NCBI RefSeq assembly: GCF_024347415.1
Contig: NZ_AP025476.1
Coordinates: forward strand, 806,001 to 870,000
Reading direction: 5' to 3'
Source of the DNA: Vibrio crassostreae
Lineage (GTDB): Bacteria; Pseudomonadota; Gammaproteobacteria; Enterobacterales; Vibrionaceae
DNA length: 64,000 nucleotides
Part shown: positions 8,248-17,904 of the stretch, in pieces
Layout of the letters: every line of letters begins with the position of its first letter
Position numbering within the stretch: position 1 is the stretch's first letter
Translations under genes and position numbers: made by a program
Notes under the pieces: generated by a model
Database searches by the model: none
Told to the model about the DNA's origin: nothing
The model's input: only the letters and a program-made list of their open reading frames with translations

Positions 8248-10182
8248 TTATCTAGGAAGCTGTTTAACTCGCGCTAAGGTATCACTGAACGGTTGCTGCT
8301 CTAGCTTGCCGTAACCAACCATTTTGCTGGCTTTGAGTTTGGTTGAAAGCGGGGTAGCGATTCCACATAAGAAGCGAGTAATTGCCTCGTCGGTAATCAG
8401 TTGTTGGCTAGTCGAAATAAACTCATGTATCCATGTCATCACCGTCTCATCATCGACAGGTTCAACATCAACGGTTGGTAAGATTGCCACTTCTCCTCGA
8501 CATACAGAGCAATGACCGCAGTTTGCTGGCGCCTTATCATCGGCAAAGTAACTTGCAAGGCGCGAGCTTAGGCAGGTGTCGGCTTCAAAGAAGCTCAGCA
8601 TCTGATTAAGACGATTGATTTCACTGTTCTCTTTTACCTTAAACAACTCAGTTAGACGCTCTGACAGCTGCATCATATCTTCTGAGGTATTGTGAATCGC
8701 ATAGACATCTGTGATCTGCTTGCTTTCCAGTTCAATCCAACCTTGTTCATTGAAGTAGTCGATAGCCGCAATCACGCGCTGACGATCAGCTTGGAAATGA
8801 GTCCAAAGCGCATCGAAGTCGACTTGGCACCACACTCTTGCCTGAGGAGAGCATTGGAAAATCGCTTCGACAAATTGACGACGTTCACTTTGGAACTGTT
8901 CGGTGATTTGCTGTTTCGGGCGAATGAACTTAAATTTGTAGTCTGCGAAGTAGCTGTACTTCGGCTCAATCACACCTTCAATTTCGAGATACACCAGCAG
9001 TGTTTTTAGCGGTAACTGACGAATGTTGGATTCACGTGATAGTTGGTTAAGCATGATCTCCCATTGGTTCCAACCAGAAGCGCCAATGTTTTGATTTTCG
9101 TAGATCTCTTTTAATACTGCCTGGATCGATATGTTGTCTGGAGTATCGCCAAATACAAAGTTCTCTAGTGTGCTCAAGCCGTGTTTGTTCGCGAGCAATA
9201 TACACTCAGAAGCTTGTCCATCTCGTCCCGCTCTGCCGATCTCTTGTGAGTAGTTCTCGATCGATTTTGGTAAATCAAAGTGAATCACTCGGCGAATGTT
9301 GGACTTATCTACGCCCATACCAAACGCAATGGTTGCCACGATACAGCTCACTTCATCATTCATGAATTGATGTTGAATTGCATCTCGGTTTTCAGGCTTA
9401 AGACCCGCATGGTAAGCCACGGCATTAACGCCAGCGTTTCGAAGTTGCTGAGCCACCATCTCTGCTGTTTGTTGAAGGGTGACATAAACAATAGTCGGAG
9501 CGAGAGAAGCTTGGTTGACGACATTGCACAAGGTTTCTAGCTTGCTGGTTTGTTCGCAAGGTTGAATCGACAGGTCGAGGTTTTGACGATAGAACCCCGT
9601 AACCACAACGCGCTCCTCATCAATTTCAAACTTCGACTTCATATCTTGAATAACAGATGTCGTCGCGGTTGCTGTCAGTAGCAGCACTTGAGGAATATTG
9701 AGCTGTTTCTGGTATTGAGGAAGCTTCAGGTAATCGGGTCTGAAGTTGTGTCCCCATTCTGAAATACAGTGCGCTTCATCGACCACAAGCAGTGAGATCG
9801 GCACTTGAGAGATAAACTGACGAAAGCGCTCGTTCTTCAAGCGTTCAACGGAGATCATGAGGATCTTTGTGTCGCCGTTACGTACCGACTGCATGACCTG
9901 TTGTGTGGTTTGTCTGTCTTGGCTTGATTCGATTGCAGCTGCGCTAATGCCTTTACTGTGCAGGAAAGCCAGTTGGTCTTTCATCAAGGCTAACAGCGGT
10001 GATATCACTAAGGTTAAGTGCGGCAATTCTAATGCTGGTAATTGATAACACAGGGATTTACCTGAGCCTGTAGGAAATATGGCCGCAGTTGAGTGACCAG
10101 ATAGAACATTATCAATGACTTGCTTTTGTCCATTACGCAGTGAGTCGAATCCGAATACTTGTTTTAGTTTCTGCTCAATCAT
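8248..10182 (-). CDS. RecQ-family ATP-dependent DNA helicase
   Basis: A 3'-5' superfamily 2 helicase of the RecQ type. The 644 residues show Walker A TGSGKS (Lys42), DEAH at 135-138, the RecQ aromatic-rich loop region after it (SEWGHNFRPDY), helicase motif VI SQEIGRAGRDGQ, and a RecQ zinc-binding cluster ending CGHCSVCRG near residue 550. No HRDC domain is recognisable, and the last ~90 residues are not typical of E. coli RecQ. I therefore leave the symbol blank: this may be a second, divergent RecQ paralogue. It faces dinB tail to tail. Confidence 0.9.
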   Translation of the reverse strand: MIEQKLKQVFGFDSLRNGQKQVIDNVLSGHSTAAIFPTGSGKSLCYQLPALELPHLTLVISPLLALMKDQLAFLHSKGISAAAIESSQDRQTTQQVMQSVRNGDTKILMISVERLKNERFRQFISQVPISLLVVDEAHCISEWGHNFRPDYLKLPQYQKQLNIPQVLLLTATATTSVIQDMKSKFEIDEERVVVTGFYRQNLDLSIQPCEQTSKLETLCNVVNQASLAPTIVYVTLQQTAEMVAQQLRNAGVNAVAYHAGLKPENRDAIQHQFMNDEVSCIVATIAFGMGVDKSNIRRVIHFDLPKSIENYSQEIGRAGRDGQASECILLANKHGLSTLENFVFGDTPDNISIQAVLKEIYENQNIGASGWNQWEIMLNQLSRESNIRQLPLKTLLVYLEIEGVIEPKYSYFADYKFKFIRPKQQITEQFQSERRQFVEAIFQCSPQARVWCQVDFDALWTHFQADRQRVIAAIDYFNEQGWIELESKQITDVYAIHNTSEDMMQLSERLTELFKVKENSEINRLNQMLSFFEADTCLSSRLASYFADDKAPANCGHCSVCRGEVAILPTVDVEPVDDETVMTWIHEFISTSQQLITDEAITRFLCGIATPLSTKLKASKMVGYGKLEQQPFSDTLARVKQLPR

Positions 10183-10327
10183 TTATGTTCTACCTGAGTT
10201 ATTAAGTGTCGTATTGATGCTAAAGCGGGCGCCTATTCATGATAGCGTCGCTTGATGAATCAAATGTCTTGCACCTGATTGTACCTAATTCTATTCTGTA
10301 GCTCCTATAGAAAAGCACCCCAATAGT

Positions 10328-10801
10328 ATGAATAAGTCTGAGCTTCGCCAAATAATCATAGAGCAACTCGAATCCCGATTGCGTATCGCACAATCTGCCA
10401 CTCAACGTGCGATTGACGCTGCGACAGATGAAGAGACAGTACCAGAGCACAAGTACGACACCCTGGCTCTAGAAGCCTCGTACCTTGCCCATGGTCAAGC
10501 GGTGAGAGTGCAAGAGTGTGAAGATGATATTCAGTGTTACCGAAATCTTGTATTGCGTGACAGTGAAAAAATTACTGTGAGTAGCTATGTGGTGGTGATT
10601 GATGAGCATGACCAATATAAACACTTCTTTATGGGGCCGAGAGTTGGGGGACTGGCTGTCACGTGGAATGATAATGAAGTAGCTATCGTGACGGAGAATG
10701 CGCCGTTTGGTCAGGCTCTAATGGGTAAAGAAGTTGGCGATGAAATTGAGTTTAAGGTCGCTGATAAACAGTTTTGCTACGAAGTTATATCTATCGACTA
10801 A
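10328..10801 (+). CDS. GreA/GreB-family transcription factor homologue
   Basis: The 157-residue protein ends with a clear Gre C-terminal FKBP-like domain (APFGQALMGKEVGDEIEF), the part that docks on RNA polymerase. The N-terminal half is helical and charged with an acidic DEETVPEHKYDT segment, resembling the Gre coiled coil whose acidic tip stimulates transcript cleavage. It is not GreA or GreB themselves, which have the strongly conserved RITEAI-type hairpin. Known homologues are annotated only as GreA/GreB family. Its role in polymerase rescue or secondary-channel binding is inferred. Confidence 0.8.
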   Translation: MNKSELRQIIIEQLESRLRIAQSATQRAIDAATDEETVPEHKYDTLALEASYLAHGQAVRVQECEDDIQCYRNLVLRDSEKITVSSYVVVIDEHDQYKHFFMGPRVGGLAVTWNDNEVAIVTENAPFGQALMGKEVGDEIEFKVADKQFCYEVISID

Positions 10802-10889
10802 CTAACTGGCTAATAGATATAAAACGTTTCTCTGACAAAGAAGCATAAACCCAAGGTATAGTAATTTGTCAGATTGATGAGAGGATGTT

Positions 10890-11666
10890 ATGAAAAGCAA
10901 TGTATTTATGAAAAATAATGTATTAATTGCATCACTAACAGCGGTTATTGCTGTTGTGAGCCTGCCAACGTTTGCTGCGCAGTGTCGAGTTGATTTGAAG
11001 AATGAATTACGAATCGATGACCAAAAAGTCGAAATCCATCAGGTGAATGGCGATACTGCGGTCTTCGATGAAAACAATGACCTCTATATCCATGGAGAGA
11101 AAGTTGAGCTCGATGCTGACCAACAAGCGGCAATTGAAAAGTATCGTGAAAGTATGAGTGAGTATTTGCCGCGAGCTAAGCAGATGGCGAGCGAAAGTCT
11201 CGCATTAGCCAATGATGTGATTGATGATATCGCCGCTAGCCTAGATTCGCCTGAGTCGTTTGATAATGTAAAAGAATCAATGAAAACCTACTTTGCAGAA
11301 CTGGAAGCACGTTACTACAAAGATGGTGAGTTAGTGTTACCAGCAGAAAGCTTTGATTCGATGGCCAATGGCTGGTCTGAAGATTTCGAGAAAGCTAAGG
11401 AGATCTTTAACCAAGAGTTTATCTCGAGTGCTTTCAATGCGATGTCTGGAAAGATGAAGCAAGAGGGTGGGCTAAACCTGACTGAACTGGCCGACAGCAT
11501 GGCGGATCTCAAGCTTAAAGTTGAAGAGCGAATGAAAGAACATGCTCAGCAAATGCAAGAAGAAGGCACCGAATTCTGTGATTCACTTGATGAGATGGCA
11601 GAACAAGAGCAAGAACTGCATGAAATCATTCCGAACCTGAAAGATTACCAAGTATTCACAATTTAA
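10890..11666 (+). CDS. yggN: YggN-like secreted protein (DUF2884)
   Basis: Unknown function. The 258 residues begin with a signal peptide cleaved after ...VSLPTFA, giving a mature periplasmic protein rich in Glu, Asp, Met and Lys and mostly helical. Two cysteines, one just after the cleavage site (AQC) and one near the C-terminus (EFCDSL), could form a disulfide. Length and pattern match the DUF2884/YggN family. It has its own terminator and appears monocistronic. A second Met seven residues in gives an equally possible start. Confidence 0.8.
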   Translation: MKSNVFMKNNVLIASLTAVIAVVSLPTFAAQCRVDLKNELRIDDQKVEIHQVNGDTAVFDENNDLYIHGEKVELDADQQAAIEKYRESMSEYLPRAKQMASESLALANDVIDDIAASLDSPESFDNVKESMKTYFAELEARYYKDGELVLPAESFDSMANGWSEDFEKAKEIFNQEFISSAFNAMSGKMKQEGGLNLTELADSMADLKLKVEERMKEHAQQMQEEGTEFCDSLDEMAEQEQELHEIIPNLKDYQVFTI

Positions 11667-11688
11667 TTTGAATCTAATGATGAATAGC

Positions 11689-11717
11689 AAGAGCACCGGT
11701 TGGTGCTCTTTTTGTTT
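11689..11717 (+). terminator. Terminator after yggN-like gene
   Basis: AAGAGCACC pairs with GGTGCTCTT around a GGTT loop, followed by TTTGTTTG. Confidence 0.9.
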
Positions 11718-11942
11718 GTATTGTTCACTCAATGATAAGTATCAATTTTGTGGTCGAGCTTTGTTGATAATCCTTTGGTGTTTATGTATGGAAAACTATC
11801 GAACTGGGTTGTTGTTAATTTTGTGGTTCTAAATAGCGTATTGATTGTAAAAATTAGAGAATTGTTCATTTATTTGTTGTGTCTATCATTGCTTTTGATT
11901 ACTGTACTTCTCAACTAGTTCACTGATTTTCACGCGGGCAAT

Positions 11943-13304
11943 ATGGACCAACAATCTTCCTCTTCAAGAGAGCTATTTAGTTCTCGTTTGGGTTTTATTT
12001 TAGCAGCGGCTGGTGCAGCGGTTGGCTTGGGTAATATTTGGGGTTTCCCAACTCAAGTTGCGAGCAATGGCGGTGGTGCTTTTCTGCTTGTTTACCTAAT
12101 CATGATCTTCGTGGTTGCTTTCCCTATGCTGGTGGTAGAGATGGCTATCGGCCGTCACGGCCAAGCAAACCCAGTTGATAGCATGCGATCTTTGACGACA
12201 AACCCTTTGGGTAAGAAAGTCGGTGAGTTTGTCGGTTGGATTGGATTGAGTGTTCCAAGTGCAGTGCTAGCCTTTTATAGCATTGTTGGCGGTTGGTTGA
12301 TCTGCTTCCTAATTGGAGCTGTTGCGGATCTGATTGGTCTAGAGGCTGCTGCTGATTGGTTTAAAGGCTTCAGTGTTGAGCGCAACGTATTTGGTACCGT
12401 CGCGTTCTATGTACTGACTATCTTGATTGTACAGGGCGGTGTTAAGCAAGGTATCGAGAAGTGGTCGACTCGTTTGATGCCTGCGCTGTTTGTTTTATTT
12501 GGCTTATTGTTTGTTTACATCATGACGCAATCTGGTGCGATGGAAGGCCTAAAACATTACCTAGTTCCTGACTTCGAAAAGGTTTGGGATAGAAAGCTGA
12601 TCCTAGCGGCTATGGGACAAGGCTTCTTTTCGCTCACCATTGGTGGTTGTTCAATGTTGGTTTATGGCTCTTACTTAAGTAAGAAAGAAAACCTGCCAAA
12701 AATGGCAATGAACGTTACTTTGGTTGATACTGCTGTCGCTTTTATTGCTGGACTGGTGGTGATGCCAGCAATGTTTGTTGCGATGCAAAAAGGCGTTCAA
12801 ATCTACGCGGAAGACGGCTCATTATTAAGTTCTGACACGTTAGTATTCACGGTTCTGCCGTTGATGTTTGATAGTTTAGGTATGCTTGGTCAGATCTTCG
12901 CAATTGTCTTCTTCTTACTACTAACGATTGCTGCACTGACTTCTTCTATCTCGATGCTTGAAGGCCCGGTAGCGCTAGTGAGTGAGCGTTTCAATACTAG
13001 AAGAACGCCAACAAGCTGGGTTATTGGTGGTGCTATCGCGCTGTTTAGTGTGGTGATTGTTTACAACTTTGCTGCGATGTTTGGCATGGTAGCGATGATT
13101 GCAACTCAGTACCTTCAACCAGTCGCTGCTCTGATGTTCTGTGTGTTTGGTGGTTGGGTATGGAGCCGATCTTCAAAAGTGAAAGAGCTTGAGCACGGTT
13201 GTCCTGATTTCCAATTGGGCTGGTTTGGTAAGGTTTGGCCAATGTATGTGAAGTTTGTGTGCCCAATCTTAGTCGCAACGGTTATCTGGGCTTCTTTCGG
13301 ATAG
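11943..13304 (+). CDS. Sodium-dependent transporter, NSS/SNF family
   Basis: Inner-membrane Na+:solute symporter of the LeuT fold; the substrate is probably an amino acid or related amine but cannot be named from sequence. The 453 residues contain about 11-12 hydrophobic helices. The N-terminal SSRLGFILAAAGAAVGLGN followed by WGFPTQVASNGGGAF is the family signature of helix 1, with its unwound Na+-binding segment. GGCSMLVYGSYL in the middle corresponds to helix 6. It is flanked by terminators on both sides and is likely monocistronic. Confidence 0.93.
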   Translation: MDQQSSSSRELFSSRLGFILAAAGAAVGLGNIWGFPTQVASNGGGAFLLVYLIMIFVVAFPMLVVEMAIGRHGQANPVDSMRSLTTNPLGKKVGEFVGWIGLSVPSAVLAFYSIVGGWLICFLIGAVADLIGLEAAADWFKGFSVERNVFGTVAFYVLTILIVQGGVKQGIEKWSTRLMPALFVLFGLLFVYIMTQSGAMEGLKHYLVPDFEKVWDRKLILAAMGQGFFSLTIGGCSMLVYGSYLSKKENLPKMAMNVTLVDTAVAFIAGLVVMPAMFVAMQKGVQIYAEDGSLLSSDTLVFTVLPLMFDSLGMLGQIFAIVFFLLLTIAALTSSISMLEGPVALVSERFNTRRTPTSWVIGGAIALFSVVIVYNFAAMFGMVAMIATQYLQPVAALMFCVFGGWVWSRSSKVKELEHGCPDFQLGWFGKVWPMYVKFVCPILVATVIWASFG

Positions 13305-13342
13305 TGACCAGCTAACGGCTACATCATTATATTTGCTATTCA

Positions 13343-13374
13343 AGGCCACTCTTAATGAGTGGCTTTGTTGTTTT
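13343..13374 (+). terminator. Terminator after NSS transporter
   Basis: GCCACTC pairs with GAGTGGC around TTAAT, followed by TTTGTTGTTTT. Confidence 0.85.
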
Positions 13375-13391
13375 AGCGGCACCAAGAAGAT

Positions 13392-13425
13392 AAAAAAAGG
13401 CGCTGAACATAATATTCAGCGCCTT
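13392..13425 (-). terminator. Terminator after lipA
   Basis: AAAGGCGCTGAA pairs with TTCAGCGCCTTT around a seven-base loop; read leftward the stem is followed by seven T residues. It closes the lipB-lipA transcript. Confidence 0.9.
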
Positions 13426-13450
13426 TGTATTTTTAGTTAAGCAATCGTGA

Positions 13451-14416
13451 TTACTTAATTTCCATACCTTGAGCTTGTAGATCTGCATGGTAAGAAGAGC
13501 GTACAAACGGGCCACACGCTGCGTGAGTGAAGCCTAGCTCTAGAGCAATCTCTTTCAGCTCATCAAACTCAGAAGGCGGCACGTAGCGTTCTACTGGTAA
13601 GTGGTGGCGGCTTGGTGCTAGGTATTGGCCTAGTGTCAGCATAGTCACACCATGTTCGCGAAGGTCTTTCAGTACTTGAACAATCTCTTCTTTCGTCTCA
13701 CCAAGACCCATCATCACACCTGATTTTGTTGGGATATCAGGGTGCTGTTCTTTGAATTTCTTCAGTAGATCAAGAGACCACTTGTAGTTCGCACCTGGAC
13801 GCGCTTTACGGTATAGACGTGGCGCTGTCTCTAGGTTGTGGTTGAAAACATCTGGCGGGTTGTCTTTCATTAGATCAAGCGCAACATCCATACGACCGCG
13901 GAAGTCTGGAACCAGTGTTTCGATACGAATATTTGGGTTTAGTTCGCGAATCTCACGGTTACAGTCAGCAAAGTGCTGAGCACCGCCGTCACGCAAGTCA
14001 TCACGGTCAACTGAAGTGATTACTACGTACTTCAGTTTCATGTCTTTAATCGTCTTAGCCAGTTTCTTCGGCTCTTCTGCTTCAGGAGCAACAGGACGAC
14101 CATGGGCAACATCACAGAACGGGCAGCGACGAGTACAGATAGCGCCAAGAATCATAAACGTTGCCGTACCGTGGTTGAAACACTCGGCTAGGTTAGGGCA
14201 AGACGCTTCTTCACAAACTGAGTGCAGGTTGTTTTTGCGCATTGCTGATTTGATTTCTTGAATACGATGGCTGTCTGATGGAAGTTTAATCTTCATCCAT
14301 TCAGGCTTACGTAGAACTTCTTTCTGTTCAGCAGGCATATTCTTTACGGGAATTAATGCCATTTTGTCAGCGTCACGATATTTAACGCCTTTTTCCATTT
14401 GGATTGGTTTGCTCAT
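13451..14416 (-). CDS. lipA: Lipoyl synthase
   Basis: Radical-SAM enzyme that inserts two sulfurs into protein-bound octanoyl groups, finishing lipoate on pyruvate and oxoglutarate dehydrogenases and the glycine cleavage H protein. The 321 residues show the auxiliary cluster motif [12 protein letters not shown] and the radical-SAM motif CTRRCPFC. The length equals that of E. coli LipA. It starts four bases after the lipB stop, so the two act in sequence and are co-transcribed. Confidence 0.98.
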   Translation of the reverse strand: MSKPIQMEKGVKYRDADKMALIPVKNMPAEQKEVLRKPEWMKIKLPSDSHRIQEIKSAMRKNNLHSVCEEASCPNLAECFNHGTATFMILGAICTRRCPFCDVAHGRPVAPEAEEPKKLAKTIKDMKLKYVVITSVDRDDLRDGGAQHFADCNREIRELNPNIRIETLVPDFRGRMDVALDLMKDNPPDVFNHNLETAPRLYRKARPGANYKWSLDLLKKFKEQHPDIPTKSGVMMGLGETKEEIVQVLKDLREHGVTMLTLGQYLAPSRHHLPVERYVPPSEFDELKEIALELGFTHAACGPFVRSSYHADLQAQGMEIK

Positions 14417-14420
14417 GATT

Positions 14421-15080
14421 TTATGCTTCTGCTGTAATGTTACTGGTGGCTTGAATGTCTACTTGGTCATAGCCGAGTAGCTCTACGAGCTCTTGTATTA
14501 ACTGTTGCTCAACGTTTTCTAGTTCACTTGGTCCACCGAGTTGGCTTACCTGCGCCATTTCCATACCTTGGTAACCACATGGGTTAATACGCAGGAATGG
14601 AGACAGGTCCATATCGACGTTGAGTGCTAACCCGTGGAACGAGCAGCCACGTCGAATACGTAATCCGAGTGAACAGATTTTCTTGCCATCGACATAAACA
14701 CCAGGAGCGTCAGGTCGGGCAGCTGAATCTATATTGTAAGCTTTCAGAGTATTGATTACGAGGTTCTCGATATGAGTAACCAAATCACGTACTCCGAATT
14801 TCTTGCGGCGGATGTTAATCAGAAAGTAAGCAACTAATTGGCCTGGGCCGTGGTAAGTCACTTGGCCACCGCGATCGCTTTGTATCACAGGGATATCACC
14901 GGCATTTAATACATGCTCAGCTTTGCCTGCTTGTCCTTGAGTGAAGACAGGGTTGTGCTCAACCAACCAAACTTGGTCTACGTCTTCTTCCGTGCGTTCG
15001 TCTGTGAACTTATGCATGGCTTTCCATACAGGTTCGTAATCCTGACGGCCTAATTTTTTTACGATTAGCTTATTTTGCAA
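14421..15080 (-). CDS. lipB: Octanoyltransferase
   Basis: Moves octanoyl from acyl carrier protein to lipoyl domains, giving the substrate of LipA. The 219 residues contain [18 protein letters not shown] and a [17 protein letters not shown] segment that carries the catalytic Cys after the conserved Lys-containing KICSLG region. It precedes lipA in one leftward transcript. Confidence 0.97.
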   Translation of the reverse strand: MQNKLIVKKLGRQDYEPVWKAMHKFTDERTEEDVDQVWLVEHNPVFTQGQAGKAEHVLNAGDIPVIQSDRGGQVTYHGPGQLVAYFLINIRRKKFGVRDLVTHIENLVINTLKAYNIDSAARPDAPGVYVDGKKICSLGLRIRRGCSFHGLALNVDMDLSPFLRINPCGYQGMEMAQVSQLGGPSELENVEQQLIQELVELLGYDQVDIQATSNITAEA

Positions 15081-15230
15081 AGCTGCACTCCCTCAAGGAT
15101 TAATAAAGTGAACGCATTATAAACGCGAAACATGATTCTAACTACAGACGGACTGCAAGGTTTTTCAACTTTCTTTGTATTTATTGAAAATTAAGTTGAA
15201 TGAATTTGAACTCGTTAGGGGGCTTTAAAC

Positions 15231-15259
15231 AAAAACAGCGGCAATAAGCCGCTGTTTTT
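15231..15259 (-). terminator. Terminator after ybeD, symmetric
   Basis: AAAAACAGCGGC pairs with GCCGCTGTTTTT around AATAA. The T run in the leftward direction fits termination of ybeD just before lipB. Confidence 0.88.
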
Positions 15260-15275
15260 CATGTGTAATCGGAGA

Positions 15276-15551
15276 TTACAGAACCATACGAACGATTTCG
15301 ATCTCGCCCAGTTCTTTATAAAGAGTTTCTACTTGCTCGATTGAAGTCGCAGTAATATTGATAGAAACAGAGTGGTAGTTACCTTTCGCACTTGGTTTTA
15401 GTGTTGGGCTGTAGTCACCAGGAGCATGGCGCTGGATCACTTCTAGCACTAGCTCAGTTAGTTCTGGCTTAGCGTGGCCCATTACTTTGTAAGTAAATGA
15501 ACAAGGGAACTCTAAGAGATCTTTTAGTTTTGCATCAGAATTGATGTTCAT
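15276..15551 (-). CDS. ybeD: YbeD family protein (DUF493)
   Basis: Small cytosolic protein of unknown function, conserved between dacA and lipB in gammaproteobacteria. I start it at the ATG at 15551, preceded by GGAG eight bases upstream, giving 91 residues close to the 87 of E. coli. The frame remains open to 15686 but that extension has no similarity and no ribosome site. The core [21 protein letters not shown] and KGNYHSVS segments and the ending VRMVL are characteristic; it has an ACT-like fold in known homologues. Confidence 0.93.
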   Translation of the reverse strand: MNINSDAKLKDLLEFPCSFTYKVMGHAKPELTELVLEVIQRHAPGDYSPTLKPSAKGNYHSVSINITATSIEQVETLYKELGEIEIVRMVL

Positions 15552-15675
15552 GATTAGCTCCAAAAGGCTAGACTCTCGCAAATTGGCGAAATGTCGATAA
15601 AAAGCGTGTTCGGTCAACAGACACGAGTAATAAGGCGGAATATTACGTGTAAATATCACTGAACTCAAGATCAAC

Positions 15676-15698
15676 AAAAGCCGCACATGGCGGCTTTT
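15676..15698 (-). terminator. Likely terminator after dacA
   Basis: AAAAGCCGC pairs with GCGGCTTTT around ACATG; leftward the stem ends in TTTTGTTG, a short T run. It lies about 90 bases after dacA. Confidence 0.6.
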
Positions 15699-15704
15699 GG
15701 CTCA

Positions 15705-15735
15705 CTAATGAGTAAATCATGAACTTACTCATTAG
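15705..15735. repeat. Perfect inverted repeat between ybeD and dacA
   Basis: CTAATGAGTAA and TTACTCATTAG are exact reverse complements (11 bp) around a 9-base loop. There is no T run on either side, so it is not an ordinary terminator by itself. It sits between the dacA stop and the likely terminator and may stabilise the 3' end of the dacA mRNA. Confidence 0.7.
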
Positions 15736-15786
15736 GTTAGCTATACAACAAGCTTAGGTTTTACTTAGAACAAACCTTTGGCTGGT

Positions 15787-16968
15787 TTAGAATAACCCCT
15801 TGAACAGAAGAACTAGGTAGTCCCATAGGCGGCTGAATAGGCTGCCTTGGTCTACATCTTCAAGTGCTAGTAGTGGGTATTCAGCAACGTCTTCACCGTC
15901 GACTTGGTAGAATAGTTTACCAACTACATCGCCTTTGCTGATTGGCGCTTCTAGCTCTTTCTCAAGTACGAAGCTTGCTTTTAGGTTCTTAGCTTGGCCA
16001 CGAGGTAGAGTTACGAAAGTATCTTCATCGACACCTAGCGCAACTGTGTCTTTGCTACCCATCCAGATCTTCTCTTCTACGAAGGTTTCACCCGCTGTAT
16101 GTGGCGCCACTGTTTCGAAGAAACGGAAGCCGTAGCTAAGCAGTTTTTTGCTTTCTGTTTTACGAGCATTAGCATTCTTGGTGCCCATAACTACAGCAAC
16201 TAGGCGCATTTTGCCTTCGGTCGCTGAGCTTACTAGGCTGTAACCTGCATTGCTTGTGTGGCCCGTTTTGATGCCATCAACGTTCATGCTCTTATCCCAT
16301 AACAGACCGTTACGGTTGTATTGGGTGATGCCGTTGTAAGTGAATTTTTTCTGCGAGTAGATACGGTACTCATCAGGAACGTCACGAATCAGCGCCTGAC
16401 CAAGTAGCGCCATATCGTAAGGCGTTGAGTATAGGTTCGGGTTGTCTAGACCGTGCACGTTAGCGAAGTGCGTGTCCTTCATACCGATAGAGCTTGCCCA
16501 TGCGTTCATTAGGTCAACGAATGCATCTTCAGAGCCGGCGATGTGTTCAGCCATGGCAACACAAGCATCGTTACCTGACTGAACAATGATACCGCGGTTC
16601 AGTTCTTCAACTTTAACCGTTGTACCTACTTCAACGAACATCTTAGATGAATCTGGGAAGTTTTTAGCCCAAGCATTTTCACTGATTACAACATCGTCGT
16701 TTAAGTTGATGTTGCCACGCTCTAGCTCTTGGCCAATTACGTAGCTCGTCATCATCTTGGTTAAACTTGCTGGAGAAAGTTGAGTATTCATCTCTTTCTC
16801 TGCTAGTACTTTGCCTGAATGGTAATCCATCAGAACAAAACCTTTAGCGGCGATTTGAGGTGCATCAGGAACAACAATAGGAGCGGCGAATGACGATGTA
16901 GCTATCGTTGCAGAAAGAGCAACAGAAGTAGCAAAAATCGATTTAACAAGTTTATTAGATTTAATCAT
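15787..16968 (-). CDS. dacA: D-alanyl-D-alanine carboxypeptidase (PBP5/6 type)
   Basis: Periplasmic low-molecular-weight penicillin-binding protein that trims the terminal D-Ala from peptidoglycan stem peptides. The 393 residues have a signal peptide ending near residue 28 (SSFAAP), the SLTK active-site motif with Ser68 and Lys71, SGN at 131-133 and KTG at 234-236. A beta-rich C-terminal domain follows, and then an amphipathic helix (LFSRLWDYLVLLFKGLF) that anchors it to the inner-membrane surface. It is next to rlpA, rodA and mrdA in the elongation cluster. Confidence 0.97.
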   Translation of the reverse strand: MIKSNKLVKSIFATSVALSATIATSSFAAPIVVPDAPQIAAKGFVLMDYHSGKVLAEKEMNTQLSPASLTKMMTSYVIGQELERGNINLNDDVVISENAWAKNFPDSSKMFVEVGTTVKVEELNRGIIVQSGNDACVAMAEHIAGSEDAFVDLMNAWASSIGMKDTHFANVHGLDNPNLYSTPYDMALLGQALIRDVPDEYRIYSQKKFTYNGITQYNRNGLLWDKSMNVDGIKTGHTSNAGYSLVSSATEGKMRLVAVVMGTKNANARKTESKKLLSYGFRFFETVAPHTAGETFVEEKIWMGSKDTVALGVDEDTFVTLPRGQAKNLKASFVLEKELEAPISKGDVVGKLFYQVDGEDVAEYPLLALEDVDQGSLFSRLWDYLVLLFKGLF

Positions 16969-17061
16969 TTTGAATGCAATTATTTGGTGAACTATTCATA
17001 TATTAACAGAATCACTCTGTCACACCAGAGCGCTGATTACCAGAAGTAACTGTTAGATTAA

Positions 17062-17901
17062 TTAGCGAGTTAGGGTGTGTTTTTTTATATAAGCTGACGG
17101 GTAACCCATTAGTTTAACTTGTTCTAATTTTTCTTGAGTCAGAGCATAGTCATGAAATGGCCCAATCATCAGACGGTAGTTGTCATCATTTGACTGCAAG
17201 AACGTTGCTACTTCTAGTTTTTCGGCTAGATCTTTAGCTAACTTCTCTGTTCTATCTTCATGCGGAGATGTGGCAACTTGAATAATAAATTGTGGCAAAG
17301 CGGCCTTTTTCTTAGCGTCGGTTGGCATAGCTACAGTAATGACTTCTATCTCAACATTTGCAGTGCCGGTTCTTAATACATCGAGCTTGTAAGCGGCCGC
17401 ATAACTAAGGTCAATGATTCGGCCTTCATGGAATGGACCACGATCATTGATACGAACAATCGTGGTTTTGTTATTGTCGGTATTGGTCACTTTTACGTAG
17501 CTTGGAATAGGCAATGTTTTGTGTGCTGCAGACATCGAATACATGTCGTAGATTTCGCCATTAGACGTTAAATGACCATGAAATTTCTTACCGTACCAAG
17601 AGGCTTTTCCTTTCTCGGTAAATCCTTCCGTCTCCTTGACGATCTTATAGTCTTCGCCACGCAGAGTGTAATCCGTGTTACCACCTAAACTATAAGGTTC
17701 ATACTGAGGGTGAGCATCTTCTAAATGCTCTACCGAGATCGGTGCGTCTGGCGCAATATCTGAATCAATATCGTAGCGACCTGTTGGCTTCTGTGAAGAA
17801 CAGCCATTGATTAAAATCGCTAGCCCTAAGATAGAGGCTATTTTTTTGAATGGCAGCTCATCAACCAGGGATGTTTTTTTTGAGAACGTTGTAATAGACA
17901 T
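17062..17901 (-). CDS. rlpA: Septal ring lytic transglycosylase / rare lipoprotein A
   Basis: Outer-membrane lipoprotein of the RlpA family; characterised members cleave denuded glycan strands at the septum. The 279 residues include a lipobox with Cys34 (ILINGC), a double-psi beta-barrel domain beginning KGKASWYGKKFHG and containing RINDRGPF with the catalytic-type Asp, and a C-terminal SPOR domain (from about residue 200) that binds denuded peptidoglycan. The 34-residue leader is longer than usual and no better start is visible. It starts three bases after rodA. Confidence 0.93.
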   Translation of the reverse strand: MSITTFSKKTSLVDELPFKKIASILGLAILINGCSSQKPTGRYDIDSDIAPDAPISVEHLEDAHPQYEPYSLGGNTDYTLRGEDYKIVKETEGFTEKGKASWYGKKFHGHLTSNGEIYDMYSMSAAHKTLPIPSYVKVTNTDNNKTTIVRINDRGPFHEGRIIDLSYAAAYKLDVLRTGTANVEIEVITVAMPTDAKKKAALPQFIIQVATSPHEDRTEKLAKDLAEKLEVATFLQSNDDNYRLMIGPFHDYALTQEKLEQVKLMGYPSAYIKKHTLTR

Positions 17902-17904
17902 CGA

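Noticed and set aside
8692..9540. Several rightward frames inside the RecQ-family gene
   Set aside because: Shadows of the leftward helicase gene with no independent support.
13305..13450. Two adjacent hairpins as an attenuator
   Set aside because: Each has a T run pointing toward its own gene (NSS transporter and lipA), so they are simple back-to-back terminators.
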